Shown here in pieces: positions 44,801 to 59,800 of a DNA stretch of 64,000 nucleotides. The notes under the pieces are model-generated. The model ran no database searches. It had not been told where the DNA came from and saw only the letters and a program-made list of their open reading frames with translations. The stretch is taken from positions 3,286,924 to 3,350,923 of the forward strand of contig NC_091023.1 in assembly GCF_041296385.1 (NCBI RefSeq), given 5' to 3'. The stretch comes from Aphelocoma coerulescens. Its lineage: Eukaryota; Chordata; Aves; Passeriformes; Corvidae. Each line of letters starts with the position of its first letter. Positions within the stretch are counted from its first letter, which is position 1. The position numbers were made by a program, and so were the translations under genes.

Positions 44801-47800
44801 GAAGGATTCGTGATGTGGGGCTTGCTTGGAGAAGTCATCACCCATGGAGGGTTGGGTGTCTCCTGATGGCTAATTCTCACTTTTCCTTTAGCAGAAAAAC
44901 TTCATGGCTTCTTCTGGAGCTGTTGGACAATCAGAAAGGTGATGCTGGCATAGATGGGCACGTTCTCCAGGCTGTTACAGCACAGCCAACTTCCTCACTG
45001 AAAGAGGAAAGTAGACTCTAACAAAATGCATGAAGGTCGACACCCAGTGCTACCTTTCCCATATTTATCTAATTTTCCAAAGTATGGGAAAGCTCACACT
45101 TTGATTTGGGTAGAGGGGGAAAGGTTTTCCCCTGGGAAATCAGCATCATCTTGTTTGTACCTTCTGGTCTATGTTTTTGTATTGTTTAGGTGTCAAACGA
45201 AGGAAAATAACTCAATACAATTTTAGGGTTCTGATACATTCCCCTATGTATGTATATGAAATATTAATTTTTATATATATATTTTAAAAGGTGTCTAGCT
45301 TAGTTGGAATACCTTCACTAAGATACTAATTGCAGAAGGAGTATCTTTAAGGATGTTTTTCTTTATTCTGGCAAGCACTGCGATTTTTCTCCTTTTTCCA
45401 AGATTAATGTTTTTATACGTATGTCTTTGAGAAGTGAGAATTTTATGTTCTTGTAAAAGATACTCTTAATATATGAGTTACATACCCTATTTTATAAGGG
45501 AAAACGTAATTTTTCTTAATGAATTGACCAATTCATTACCCATTCTGCCATCTTTTATCAACAAAACTGGAGATCAGTGTGTGAAAAAGAACCATTTTGG
45601 CAGTTGTAGCTTGGCGTGATGGGAAGTTTGGAACCCTTTGGCTGGGAACTTTTTTAAAGGGTTTGTTGGTGACTGACTGGCTTTTTTATTATTATTATTA
45701 TTTTTTAGCTTTATTTTGGTGCTCTTCTGTATTGGAGTCTTTTGTGTGCTCATAGCAATAGTGAAAATAGCTGATGAAGTGTAGCCAGCTGCTGCCAGGC
45801 AGAGTCTGGTTCATGCCCAGACACTTGAGTTTTACTGTGATGCAAAGCTGAGTCAAGAAAGGCTTTTTATATTCATAAAAATACAGTCAGGTTACACATT
45901 AGGTTAATAATAGTCTTCGTTAGTAGCTCCGTCTCGGTTGTCTCGAGTCATCTGATGTGTGGTTGAGGTGATGTTTTAGCTGTGAACCTGAGCCTGCATT
46001 TATTTTTTTTCTGCTGAAGGCAGTTCCTTGAGTATAAGCACCTGACTGGACTGACCCTGCAGGTTGTTACCTGTCTGCATCCCTGACGTTCAGCCCTTTC
46101 CACAAAATCCTGAGCACAAAACACCAACTTTAGGCCCACACCCACTCAGCAGAACTTCATTTCGGTGCTAGTTCTCACATACTTGCCTCTAGTGAGACAA
46201 ATAAATTTCTGCTGGCTGTATCCAAGCTGCAGCCGGCTGGGAAGAGCAGGTTTCTGCAGGACTGCTGCGCAGCAGTGCCTGCCAGCCACGCTTGAGGCTG
46301 GCTGACTCAGGCTGGGCAAGTGGCTCCCAACTCCAGCTGTCACGATGTGCTTGAGCAGTGTTTCCCAACCTGTCTTACCAGGGGGATCGACTCATTGGTT
46401 TAGGAGGAGCTCCAGGCTGTCTCCAGCACAGCACAGCTGCCGTGGTGGCCTTTTCCATCTAAACGTTGAATTTAGTTGCTTGTTTGGTAGGAAAATGTTT
46501 CCTTCTGTTTCGTGGGCTACTTCTGAGGTCCATGGACTGAAGGCTGAGGAATGCTGTTGGCAGATAAGCATGCCTAAGCACAGTGTTAAGTGTACCAGGC
46601 AGGACAGGATTAGATGGAGCTTCTAGAGGATGACAGGATGCACTGGGAGAAATGAGGGAGAGCCAGTGAGCAACCAGGGACGTGTCCTGGGGAAGGCATG
46701 ACTGTTCTAACAGCACTGTCCTCTGCTACACAAGTGCTGTCTGACCATCTTGTTCTGCATGAAGGTCTCGCAGCTCTGCTGCATCAGGTGTGCTTGCTCA
46801 GACAGGAGATCCCAGCTGCTCCTTCCACAACATCACCTCCTCTTGTCGTGCCCCACTTTGGTCCCGTTGTAAAACTACATCTCCCAGCAGGCAGCGGGAC
46901 CAGTGTCTTACCCAAACATGAGCTCACTTCCCTCATAGCCATCTTACCACCCTGCGCAAAGCACTTTCTAGGGGCAGGGGGGGCTGCAGGTGGAGCAAAT
47001 AGCAAAACATCTGCGAATATGGCTGGGCGTGGAGCAGACACAGGTAGGATTCCATGGGATTCGAGTTTCTGTGTTCATCAGAGAGGTAAAGCTCTTAGGA
47101 TTCAGCTGCTGGGGCGTATGAGGAGCCTCTTCCATGCTGCATGTCTGTTTTCATGAAGGTCATATTAAAGGCAGGAGAGTTTGCAAAATGAGTTCATGTG
47201 AAAAATGGTTAGAACTCTGCTAGGAAGCTGTGGGAAATTTGGCTTTGATTTGTCTTCGAATATTTGTGCAAAGCCAGTGTAGAAATGGGGTCATTTACAG
47301 TACTTTTGACATGCAAATGAAGCACAGTTGGTGAACTTCGGGGCAAGCAGAAGGACTGAACACTTAATTCGTGGTTTTGTGCTGAGGTGGAGCCCTGATG
47401 CCTGGTCTGTGGGGCCTGAAGTGATGTTGCCCATTGTGGTGGCAACAGATTTCATTCATGTTGCAGAAAACGAATAGCAAAATCCCAATCCTCACTGGCA
47501 GTGAGAAGTGGGGTTGTGCATGGATGGAGGTGCTGTGCTTTCACCTGTCTGAGAAGCCCTGGACCAGCAATGGGCTGCTGTCCAGTTCAGCTTGAAAATG
47601 AAATGTGTCTAATGGGTCACAGAGATGTGCTGTCAGGGAAATTGCCTCCACCAGGGCAGGCACTGCTAGCCTGGCGGTTGCATGCTAACTTGGAGCTAGA
47701 TTTTGGAAGAAAACTGCTTTTGTTCTGAGACAGCAGGTGCTACTTGTTATTTTTTTTTTGTGCCCTATCTGGGATGGGAACGGCCAGGGTAGAAAGCTGG

Positions 47801-50800
47801 TCCACAGGGTGGGCATTACAAAGAACAAGGGAGCTATAAAGGAAACTGAGAATGAGATAAGGAGTAGGAATATGTGTGCATAGGCTAAGAGTGGGGCTGA
47901 ATCCATGGCAGAAGGTATCTTGAGAGGGGCTGGGTGAGACTTCACTGTGGCCTGAGCACTTGGGTGGGAGGTGAAGTGTTTTGTGCTCAGCACAGGAGCA
48001 AGCAGTGTGCAGGCGCGCCGGCTTTGGGACTTTGGTTGAGGAAGGTGGCTCTTTGACCTCTCCCTTGGAGAGAAGGGCAGTTGGAAGGGAGGAAGCTAGC
48101 CTTTTTGCACTGCTGCGTGTTTTTTTTTGGTGGGATGGTCTTGTTCTTTCCAGGTTTTTGGTTTTTTTTTTTGCCTAATAGTGTATAGAGTTTGTTCATT
48201 AAGCATTTAATTTTGCAGCGAGTCGGCAGTGACTCACAACAAAAACCCAGCTCGCAGCTAGTAAGCAATGAAACAGCAAACTAAGGAAAGCATGAGAGAA
48301 GGTCAGACTGAGCTCAGGTAGGGTGTTTGGTTTCTCATAATAGAGTATAATTAAAAAAATGTTTTCTCTGTATTTTGTAAAGCAGAACTCTGGCAGTGAC
48401 TACAGGCACTGGAGCTTTTACCACAGAGGCAATACCACCTTGGCACTTGGCTATGAAATTAATTACTGAATCTGTAACATGAAGATTTGTGAACATAACC
48501 ACATTCCCAGCTTTTGGAGCAGAGATGGAGTGATCTGTTCAACAGCTGGTCTGCTGACACCTGGTGGGATGCATCTTTCTTAAGGGGAAAAACAGTTCTA
48601 GCACAGGGGCTGGCAGCGCTTGTTGATAGGGCCTTAAACTAGCTGGGAAAGGGGAAGGGGACAAAGCCAGAGTCACCAGTGATGAGCAATGGGCTGCAGT
48701 GCCTAAACTTGAGGAAAGGAGCACTAATGGGATCCCTCAATCTGCTTCACCAGGTGTTGGCTACAATGTACCACACCTGAAATGTCTCTGCATTAACGCA
48801 CCCAGCATCAGGGACCTATGAGGAGCTCGAAGCTTTGGCTCAGTCCCAGAGATCTGACATCACTGGCATAAGTGAAGCCTGGTGGGATGAGTCCTGTGAT
48901 GGGAGTGCCCTGATGAACAGTTCCAGGCTCTTCAGGACGGATGGGCAGGGCAGGAGAGAGAGAGGGGTGGTGCTGTGTGTAACAGAAGGGTTGGAGTGTC
49001 TGGAGCTCACAGTTGGCAGTGGCACAGTCGAGATAAGAATGTCTTTGGATAAGAGCCAAGGGGCAGACAAATAATGCAGATGTCACTGTGGGAGTTTACT
49101 CTGGACCTCCCAGCCAGGATGATGACACTGACAAATTATTCTTTGAGGAACTAAGGGATGGTTCCAAGTCAACTGCCCTGGAGGACTTCAACCTGCCAGA
49201 AATTAACTGGGATCATCACACAGCTGATACAACCCAGGCCAGAAGGTTCCTAAAACACCTGCATCACAACTTTATGGAACAAGTCCTCAGGGAGCTGTCT
49301 TGGAAAGATTATCTTGATCTACTTGTCAGCAGAGAGGATCTCATGAGCAAAGTGAACATTGGGGCCAACTGAGCCACATCGACCACAGAGCCATCAAGTT
49401 TAAAATCTCTGGTGACAGGAGGAAAAGTGCCAGAAAAACCTCAACTCTGGCCATGAGGAGAGCAGACCTCAGGCTGCTCAGGGAGTTAGTGAGTAGGGTC
49501 CCCTGGGAAATGTTTTTGCAGGTGCAGCGGTCTATCAGTGCTGGTTGCTTTTAAACATCATCTCCTAAGGGCACAGGAACAGCAATTCCTAAATGTCAGA
49601 AGTCAGGCAGGCTGGCAGAAGGCTGGCTTGGCTGACCAGGGATCTTGGAAATAAGCTGGAAAAGGAAGGTGTGTGCCCAGTGGAAGCAAGGTTGGGTGAC
49701 ATGGGAAGAACGTAGAGATGCTGCTCCCCACGTTGGGAGACAATTCATCCAGGTAAAGCTAAATTGGAGTTGAAGCTGCCAGAACTGTGGAGAATAAAAA
49801 TACTTTTTTCAAATATATAAATGGCAAAAAGCAGTTTAGAAATAATTTAGAAATAATTGTCCCATTCCAGGATGAGGATGGTCACCTCACAAACAGGGAC
49901 AGGGACAAGGCAAAGGTGTTTAATGCTTTCTTTGCCTCTCTTTTCAACATGGATTGTGGGTCTCAGTGCCATGAGCTGAAGGACCATGACTGTGAGAATG
50001 ATCAACTCCCAGTTGACCTAGAAGTTGTGTGGGATCTGCTGCTCCAGCTGGATCCCTACAAATCTGTGGAACCTGATGGGATTCATCCAAGAATCCTGAA
50101 GGAGCTGCTGATGTTATTGCAATGTCTCTCTTGATGATTGATTTTTGAGCAGTCTTGGGAATCCACAGAGGTTGACTGGAAGCTGATGAGTGTTGTCCTG
50201 ATTTTCAAGAAGGGCAAGAAGGAGAACTCCAGGAACAACAGGCCTGTCAGTTCAGTGCCTGGTAAAATCATGGAAAAGATTATTCTGGGAAGCGTTGAAA
50301 AACACCTAGTGGACAACGCAGGCATCAGTCACAGCCAGCACAGCTTCATGAGGGGAAAGTCCTGCTTGTCAAACCTGATTTCCTTCTATGTCGGGGTAAC
50401 CTGCCTGGTTGATCCAGGAAAGCCGGGAGGTGGAATCTGTTTGGACTTCAGCAAAGCTTTTGATACTGTCTCTTACAGGATCCTGCTGGACAAAATGTCC
50501 AGCCCACAGCTGGATAACTGTGTTAGGTGATGAGTGAACAGCTGGCTCACGGGTCAGGCACAACGGGTGACAGTGACTGGGGTGACACCAGGCTGGCACT
50601 GGTCACTGGTGGGGTCCCACAGGTCTCCATCCTCGACCTTATTCTCTTCCACATCCTCGTTAACAACTTGGTCACAGGACTTGAAGTGAGTTTGCAGCCA
50701 TCACCAAACTGGGAGGAGCTGTTGGTCTCTCTCAAGGGCGGAGAGCCCTTGACAAACCAGAGATAGGCAATCACCAACTGTGTGGGGTTTAACAAGAGCA

Positions 50801-53800
50801 GGTGCTGGATTCTGCACCTGGGACAGAGCCAGCCTGGCTGTGTGTATGGACTGGGTTAGGGGTAGGGCTGGAAAGCAGCTGTGAGAAGGGACCTGGGGGT
50901 CCTGGTCCATGGCAAGTTCAATATGAGTCAGCATATGCCCGGGGCACATCAGGCCCAGCATTGCCAGATGGGCCAGGGAAGGGATTGTCCTGCTCTACTC
51001 TGCACTGTGGCGGCCTCACCTCAAGTGCTGGGGGCAGGTTTGGGCACCACAGTATGAAAAAGACATTAAGGTATTAGAGAGTGTCCAAAGGAGACCATGA
51101 GGATGGGGAGGGGTCTGGAGAGGCCTTACGAGGGAGTGGCTGAGGGTACTTGGTTTGTTTAAGCTGGAGAGGAGGAGACTGAGGTCAGACCTCACTGTGC
51201 TCTTAACATCCTCACACGGGGAAGTGGAGGGGCAGGTACCGACCTCTTCACTCTTGGGACCAGTGACAGGACTTGAGGAAATGGTGTGAAGCTGAGCTGG
51301 GGAGGTTTAGGTCAGATATCAGGAAAAGGTTTTTCATCCTGAGTATGGTTGGGCATTGGAACATGCTCCCCAAGGAAGTCATCACAGCACCAAGCGTGTC
51401 TGAGTTCAAGAAGTGTTTTGACAATGCTCTCCAGCACACGGTGTCATTCTTGGGGTGTGTGGTGCAGGACCAGGAATTGTACTCAGTCCTGACAGGTCCC
51501 TTCCAACTCAAGGATATTCTGTGATGGAGCTAGAGCATATCAGTGCTAGGAATGTTTTACTGGTTTGCTGAGGAGAGCATCAGCAAAGTGCCCAAAGGGG
51601 TGCAACTCTCAGGGCAGAGCAGCAGAGTCTAAAGCCACCTTCTGTACTTAAATATGGACAGAATATGCTGAACAAGGCTGCTCCTTAATTACCAGAACCT
51701 TGATGATGATGATGATTTAAACCCAGTGAGCAACTGTGCTGAAGGAAGATCTGCAGGGGACTGCCCAGCTGATGCTGCAGACCCCACACTTTGAAGAATC
51801 TGGGAGTTTGTTTGGGGATTTGTTTTGGGTTTTTTTGGTGGGGTGTTTCTTTTTGTTGTTTGTATGGGTGTTTTTCTCAAGTTTTCTGCAGGAGGTGTTC
51901 TCCAGCTCAAGGAAATTGGTTAGCTGCCTTGTTAGCAACCAGCTGGCTGCTCTCTGCAGCTTCACTGATAAAGCTGTGTAGGAATTCTTGCCAGCTTAGC
52001 TTTCTGTGCCAGGGATCCCACTTGAGAGCCACGCTGGCTGTGTAGACATGGCCTGAGGGGGCTGTCCAGCTGCTCTGTCTGGTTTGTCTCATGGCAGGGA
52101 GAACTCAGTATCTCCTGTTGCAAAGCCTGGATAGCCAGTTCCAGGCTTACTGTGTTACAGTGCAGGGTGGGATTTGACTTGTAAACCCTCTGGGAATGGA
52201 AAAGATGTAGGAACAGTCTGTCTGTGAGTTTGGAGGGTGGAGCTGATCTGTGTGCTCAGGGCCTGGGCACAGCGGTTGTGGCCTGAGTGGCTTCATGAAG
52301 GAAAGAGACCAAGGTGATCAGGTTGCTTATGGGTGTGTGGTTTTGTCTCCCAAACTGTTATAACTCATGAGTGTCTTGGCTGATTTCAGTGAGATTTTGT
52401 AGAACCACAGGATGGTTTGGGTTGAAGAGACCTTAAAGCTCATCTTGTTCCAACCCCCTGCCATGGGCAGGGACACCTTCCACTACACCTGGGGAGATGC
52501 TGGATCCCTAATGGCTTCCAGAAGGTGTGTCATCTGGTAGGAGATGGTGACTCCAGGAATGTCCTTGTTAGGAAAGAGGATACAGAGAGAGCTTCCCTGT
52601 TACTAGGTAAAAGAGGAGCTGTGCATATGAATGCAAGAGAAGCAGCATTAAGAGGGCCTCCTCTGAGTGTGAAGCTTTAGGCATGCACAAGGGTGACCAG
52701 GGTCTCTTGTGCTGCAAATTCTCAGATGTCATTTGTGTTCCTGATATCATCATACACTTACTTTTTAAGCCACATTAGTGTTTTTTTTTTGAAAAAATGA
52801 TATGCCAGGAGTTAAGACCTTTAAAAAGGGATGTACAGGCGCCTTCATCAGTGTCAGAGGAGTTTCTCTTGACAGTGACTGTGTCTATAAACCTGAAGTT
52901 TGAAACAAAGCAGCTCAGCAAAGAACTTCTTGTTGCTACAATAGTCTTGCATTTACCTGCCCCAACCACGACATAAAAAAGCAAATTTCTTTTCAAATGG
53001 CTACTTTTTTTTTGGATGGATTCAGTCAGACTCTCTCCTGTCTGCCTGCCTCTTGCTTTTCCACTCTCCCAGCCCAGCCTTCCATCACAGAAGGCTGCCA
53101 GGAGGGAAAAAAAGTCTTAGTGCACCAGGCAGAGACTAACACTGAAGCTAAGAAGAGCACTGCATGGGATGAGATCAGGATGTCTGTAGTCACCTGCACT
53201 TCACTGAGTCCCTGGTCCTTATTCACTTCTGCTGCTCTCAACTTCAACCAAGCCACATGAGAACTAAAGAACTCACTGGCTTTGCTGCCATCTAGGTAGT
53301 TTGGAAAACTAATAATGGTCACTTGGCCATAGTGTTTGTCCAGGTGCCAGAGACTTCAGGATGTACAGTTACATCTTCACTTTTCAGCTGCCTGGAATTC
53401 CAGTTCTTTGGAAGTGAGACCACCTCGCCGGGTCAGGCACCTCCAGCCAGGCTGGACACTGCACAGCAGGGCAGTGGGATCAAGCTGGGGATGCTGGGAA
53501 CAATCACTTGGCTTCTCTTGGTTTATAATCAAGTCGAAAAAGTGGGAATGGCTAAAGCCATTCCTTTCATCTGTTGTTTTGATGCTTTTTCCTGAAATGC
53601 AAGCAGAAGAAAAGGACTTTCATAAGGACTCCATGCCTTATGAAAGCAGCATGGTGACAGAAACCATCCTGCTCCTGGGATGCTGACCCAGGAGAGGGCA
53701 GCAGCAGCCCAGGCTGCAGGCTCCTGCAGCTTTTCTAAAGCTGTGCTTTTCGGTTCAGTCACGGGAGATGAGCCTGCAAAAAGCTTGGAAAGAAATGTAG

Positions 53801-56800
53801 TGGTGAGTGAAAGGCAAACACCAGTTGGAGGGAGGAGCAGTACACTCCTCACCCACAGAACTGTGTGCCCTCCTCAGGGAACTGGGAAGGTGAGTACAAG
53901 GAAATACTGTCCAGTACACTGACACTGCTGTACAGATTGTGGGAACTCCTTTCCAAGTCCTGGGTAAGCTGCTGGGGAATGCACAGTCTGACAGGGTGTT
54001 CTACAGATCCTGGCTCTGATGCTGTAGACTTTTATCACCTATTTGCTAGTGAGCTCTCATGTTTCCTCATGTTGCTTCCCTGGCAAAATACTTCAGGATA
54101 AAGCAGAGTAAGTAGCAGCACTTTGCTGACATGGGCTGGCTTTTAAAACCTGCTGTCTGTGGGAGAATGAGTACCACAAGTGGTTTCTTTTACCCAGGAA
54201 AGCTGCTGTTCCTTCTCCTTTGGCATTTCAGGTGTGGACTGTGTGTTCTTTCTCCTTGCTCAGTCTTTTAGCCTGACATTTCATAAAGAGCACAGCAAAA
54301 CTCAGACTGGTCAAGCGAATTTTGACCACAGCCTTACTCTTTTAGGTCGTGATTTCTCCCTGCAGTTGAGTCTGTTCCTTTTAGACCAGCCAGACAGGCA
54401 GCTTGTTCTTGTATTCTTGATCTCACTAGGTGTGGAAAACACCCCCCTGGAACGCCCACCTTGCCAGTACAAAGCATTTATCCCATGAGGGGGAGGAGGA
54501 CATGCTTTAAGCATACTTCAGTCATATTTGTCTGCATAACAGACACTGAGAGTAGCGGGCACCCCGTTTGTGTGGGAATCCATCTTTCCCGACATCCCAT
54601 AGGTGAAGTTTTGCTTTCCCTACTTACACCTTAGTAATGGATCTGCTCTGCTCTTCATGTGGCTTTAAATTGTCTGTCTCCATTTTCCTGATGTATTTTT
54701 TTCAGGTCACAACTTCTGAAAGTAAAATGCAAAAGTGTTAATCAAAGCTCTCCTACAGCACCAAGCCTGACAGAGTTCAAGAAGCATTTGTGCAACGCTC
54801 TCAGGCACCTGGTGTGACTCTTTGGGATGGTCCTGTGCAGGGCCAGGAGTTGGACTTGATGATCCTTGTGGGTTCCTTCCAGCTCAGCTTATTCTGTGGT
54901 TCTGTAAAATCATTTGTTAAAGAAGTTTTAACTTTGTGAAACAGACCTTGGTTGCTTTTTAATAACTGCAGTGACAAAGGGAAGTATCTTTCTCTTCCAT
55001 TTACTCTTTACCTTACAGGCACTTTTTAAAATGTTTGTTTTAGTCCAGAGCCTAAGCAGTACAGCTTCTGAATGATCCCTGCTTGTCTCTTTGTACAAGT
55101 TCAGGTCATTGTTAACCTCTTAAAAAAAATATTATGGCCAAACTTTGATCTGGAATATGTACACAGCCTGATTTTCTTTTGATGTGAGGACTCGTTTCCT
55201 TGGCCTCTGAAACAAGCAGGAACAGTATGCACTCAGTGCTTGAGAATGATTAGCCCAGAGCACTAGAGGTTTCATTATCATTTAATGATTATTCTTTATG
55301 CTGAGATTTCAGTCATCTTCTGCCCTGCCTGTAGATGGGAGAGGGCTTTTTTTTCAGATCAAGCTACAGAGAGGAGTCAGAAATGGACCACCTGGAAGAG
55401 AGGGCTCTATGTATGGCTAAGGGCTGGTTTGGAAGCAGGCTCACTTTCCATGACTGTTCATTTTTCCCCATCTCCCACCTTGGAGCTGGCACTGCTCTAA
55501 AGAAAAGCATTGCTGTGGTATTGAACCATTTCTCAGGTGTTTCGTGGAGGCAACTCACAACAACCTGCAGAGCACAGATCCCTGAGTTTTCTTTCTTCCT
55601 CCTTTCTTTTCCTCCACAGAGACTCCCCAGCTGAACCCTGTGATGGAACCCCTGTCCTGGATGCTGGGCACCTGGCTCTCAGACCCACCAGGAGATGGCA
55701 CCTTCCCTACCATGAAGCCTTTCCAGTACCTGGAAGAAGTGCACATCTCTCATGTGGGGCAGCCCATGCTCAACTTCTCGTAAGTCGAGGGGTCTGTCTG
55801 TGTTGGCAGCAGCTGTTGGACTGGAGCAGGCATGGCTCCAGGGTGATTTGTTTCTTTTCCAATGGCAAAGTAGACAAATTTTCATCTACCAAACAAAATG
55901 GTGGTGTGGTGTATGACTGCACAGTCTGACTTTCATTTTCCTTGAAAACTTGTGATTAATTGGCATTCTTTGTGAAACTCTCACTTAGAATAAATGAAGG
56001 AGCTATGGTATGGCTACCAAGTTTGTCCATTTTAAGGTGTGGTCCTCAGTCTTCACCACTGTGAAAATCTTAGTCCTTATCAAACCATATAGGATAGGAG
56101 GCAGGTATCTTAACTACTTATTTTGGCTGCAAGTGATTGTTCTAAGAGAAATCAAAAGAAATCCAGAGGGAGGGAAGTGACAAGTTGGCTACTGCTCAGT
56201 ACTGCTCCAGTGCTCGTTTGGGAGAGGTGAGTTGGGAAGTGTGTTGCTTTGAAAACCAAGAAAAGAAGAATTACAAGATGGAAGTGCTGTGTGAGAGATG
56301 CCCTGTGTTCCTGGAGTGGGATGGAGCTGCCAGCTCAGCCTGTGACTGCTTTAGTCCGATATCCAGAAGAAACAAAGCTCTGACAGTCGTGCTCTGGCTG
56401 CACCTCCCTCCCCAGCTTATGAAGTTGCTTATTTGAGTCACCTGGTTTTTTCCTCCCTCCTTTTCTTTGTGCCAAGGAGTTACACAGCTGGGAACTGTTG
56501 AGCTTTGGGAAGCACCAGGGAAATTGGCATCAGGCTTGGAGGACAGAGACTCTGTGCTTTCCTGGCTCCTGGAGCAGTCAGTGGCTGTTAAACATGGTCC
56601 CTGTATCCCTTAAATACTCCAGACACTGGGAGCTGCCTGATTTGAGTTTGTTTCTCCTTTGATCCATAGAATCATCCACATTATGGGTGACCAAACCTAC
56701 AGTTCTTAAGGCCTCCTGAAGAATACCTAGGGAACTGAGCTGAGCTTTTCATCTTTTTGAAGGGGTTGATGGGAGAAATATGTCTGCTCCCTTGCTGCTT

Positions 56801-59800
56801 ACAACAAGGAATATACAGAAAAACCAACTCACCAGGTGTAAAAGCTAAATAAAGATGATACAGTAATTGCAGATATTTACTTGAGAAAAGGAAGTTTTTG
56901 AGACACATGTGGCTTCAGCATCTGTGAAACATCTGAATTCCTGAGGGGTTTCTGAGCTAGTTTTTAGAAAGACCCAGGGGCTATGGAAAATCTAAATCCT
57001 GAACTTAAAGACTTAACTCCAGGTCTCAGAAATAGCTGTGCCTCTTAAAGTAACCATATTTTTTCCAGGTTTACGTCTCTCAACTGTAAAGCATTGTCAG
57101 TCTTTTACTCTTGAAAGAGTACTGCAGGCACTCATGTGGTTAAATAAGAGGAAACCAGGCCAAAAAGTGTCCTTTGAGTGCGAAGCACGTCTCCTTTTGT
57201 GCTCTGATTTCCCCTCAGGTTCAACGCCTTCCATCCGGATACCAGGAAGCCCATGCACCGGGAATGTGGATTCATCCGCCTCAAACCTGACACTAATAAG
57301 GTGGCTTTCATCAGTGCCCAGAACACAGGTACACACCTGATACCCACACTGGGGAAAAGAAGACATCCTTACCCTGCTGGGCCATTTCATCACTTTTCCA
57401 GAAAGCTCTCACACCTCTCACAGTTTAGTTTAATTAATTTTCCCTGTCGGAATCGCTGCTCTTTGGCGCTGGACCCACAGTGATTCCTAAACTAGGAGAA
57501 CCTCCCAGTGTGTGGATGTAGCACCTTGGTACTCCTTACCTTATGGGGACTGAATGAGAGAGAACCACATCTCAGTTATTAAAAGTGAAAGTGTTAAACC
57601 CCAGTTGATGCTTAAATTTGCATCTAAAATGGCAAATGCTGAAGGGAAGAGTGCCAGTTGTGCTGTGATACTCATCCCACACGGCATGAATAAGTCTGGC
57701 TGGATTTTTCTGAGCAGCATTCCCTGTCTGAGGTTGTGTGGGTCTGCAGTTGTCAATAGTGCTAGGGCAAATAAAACCATTCTTCATAGGGAGTGCTGGT
57801 CTGTAACACAGCCTAGTAGATCATGGAATGGTTTGGGTTGGAAGGGACCTTAAAGCCTGTCTTGTTCCACCTCCCTGCTATGGTTAGGGACACCTTCCAC
57901 TATCCCAGGTTATTCCAACCTGGCCTTGGACACTTCCAGGGATGGGGCAGCTCCAGCTTCTCTGGGCAACCTGTGCCAGGGCCTCCCCACCCTCACAGGG
58001 AAGAATTTCTTCCTAATATCTAACGTAAACTTCTCCCCTTACAGATTAAAACCTTTCTCCTTGTCATATCTTTGTCTGCATGTGTAAAAAGTCCCTCTTC
58101 CTCTTTTTTATAAGCCCCCCCTTAAGTACTGAAAGGCCAAAATAGTAATTGTGACATGCTTAAATAACTTTTGCAGCCTAATAATATGTATGCCCTTGCT
58201 TTTCCCTAGGTCTGGTGGAGGTGGAGGAAGGGGAGGTGAATGGACAAGAGCTGTCTATAGCTTCTCACTCCATAGCCAGGATCTCCTTTGCCAAGAAGCC
58301 CCATGTAGAGCAGGTGAGCACACACAGGGTGAGCCATTCCCGTAGCATTGCTCGCCCCAGAAGGAGTCTAGTTGAGAGGATAAGTTATTTAGCATGCTTT
58401 AATTACGGAATGCCATCAGGAGTTCTTGGAAATACTGCATGGCATCCTGGCTTATTCTTTCTGTAAGAGCCTTCAGAAGATACTTTGTACATTACGAGAC
58501 CCAGAGGGATCGTTATGATAAAAACTGACAGGCTGCATCAGACCAGCTAACCCAGAATCCTGTCTCCAGCAGTGGCCAGTAGCAGGTCCTTAGGGAAGAA
58601 AATAGGAAAGTCTTGGCTAAATACTCTTTTATGGCACTGGGATTAGTTATTAATGCTGGTTTTCGGGATTGGTTGCAGTATGAGGATGCACATTTAAGGT
58701 CTGGTCAGTATTGGGCCTCATGAGGATATTTTAGGAGCACCTGCAGATCTTGCTCACTTGCTTTTCAGAGCATTCACACCTTGCTCTGGTCTCTTTTCCC
58801 ATCTGTGGCTGCAGGGTAGGGCTGGCACTTGCTGTCAGCTCCACCTTTGGTTGGCTGCTTTTGGGGCTTTGACGTTTTTCAGTGTATAGCAGGGGTTTGT
58901 TGACAGAGCTGGTAGGGGTACAGCCACTGTGAGTACAGTGGCACTGCTGGAGTCAGTGTGGCATCCTGAGGTCACTGCTGCAAGTGTCACTGTCCCATCT
59001 GAAGCTGTCGTGGTTGAGCAGCAGCTGAGAGACAGCAAGGCTGAACAAGCTCTCACCACCTGGTTTTTGTGTGCTATAAAACTGACCCTTAGATAACAGA
59101 GAGCACAAGTTTGTGCAGATGTAGACAAAAATTGTATTTGCTTACATAGATTGTGAGTGTCCTAACTTTGGAAAGTCCCAACTCCCCTGCCTTTGGATGC
59201 ATGTTTTCAGTTGCTGGGTTTTCCCTTTCCCAGGAACAGCTGTATTGCCTCCTTCCCGTAGCAGAAGTAAAGCCATGAGATACTGTGGATGTCAGCAGGG
59301 GAGCAGAGCTCTTAATTGCAAACATTTAAATAGAAGGGACTGTCCTCTTTGAGTCACTGCCTGAACTGTGGGCAGATAGACTGGCAGGAGGAGAGGGGAA
59401 AGCACAGGAAGCCAGAAGATGTATTTCTAGTTGAGGGCTCTGAAGCTGGCTTTGGCTGAAAGAAGGAAGCTCTGGAGCTGGAGGTCCAGGCTCATCTGGC
59501 ACCTGAGGGAAGCTCAGGTTCTAGTGAGTATCTGGGAGGCCCTTGCTGGTGAAGGAGGGTGTGGAATGAGAGAAGTTTTCAGGGAACCAGCTCCCAGTGC
59601 CTTTTCTCGTTCACCAAGAGCAGCTTAAATTGCCTGTGGAAACAAAGAGGCCACAAGTTTGTGAGAAGGATACATGTGCTGCTGCACTAGTTGCTCATTT
59701 TGAGAAAACTTCACCATATTGTTGCATTCCTGGTGAGAAGTGATTCAGGGTGGCTGTGGCTCGGCTGAGCTGTCACTGAGGCAGGAGGGCCCATTTCCTG

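Larger units (their letters stand above)
43927..55619 (+). other. THAP4 intron 2
   Basis: 11.7 kb. It contains the candidate internal promoter and exon, a long CR1 (48590-51527), two short CR1 pieces, an AT-rich stretch at 45240-45480, (ATT)n at 45688-45703 and (GAT)n at 51701-51717. The rest shows no recognised gene or repeat. Confidence 0.55.

Noticed and set aside
46698..47156. A 152-codon open frame around the candidate internal THAP4 exon as an independent gene.
   Set aside because: No family resemblance; only its last residues before the GTAGGA donor make sense, as a short spliced first exon.
51701..51717. GATGATGATGAT as a possible C/D-box snoRNA start.
   Set aside because: Simple GAT microsatellite; no partner D box or terminal stem was seen.
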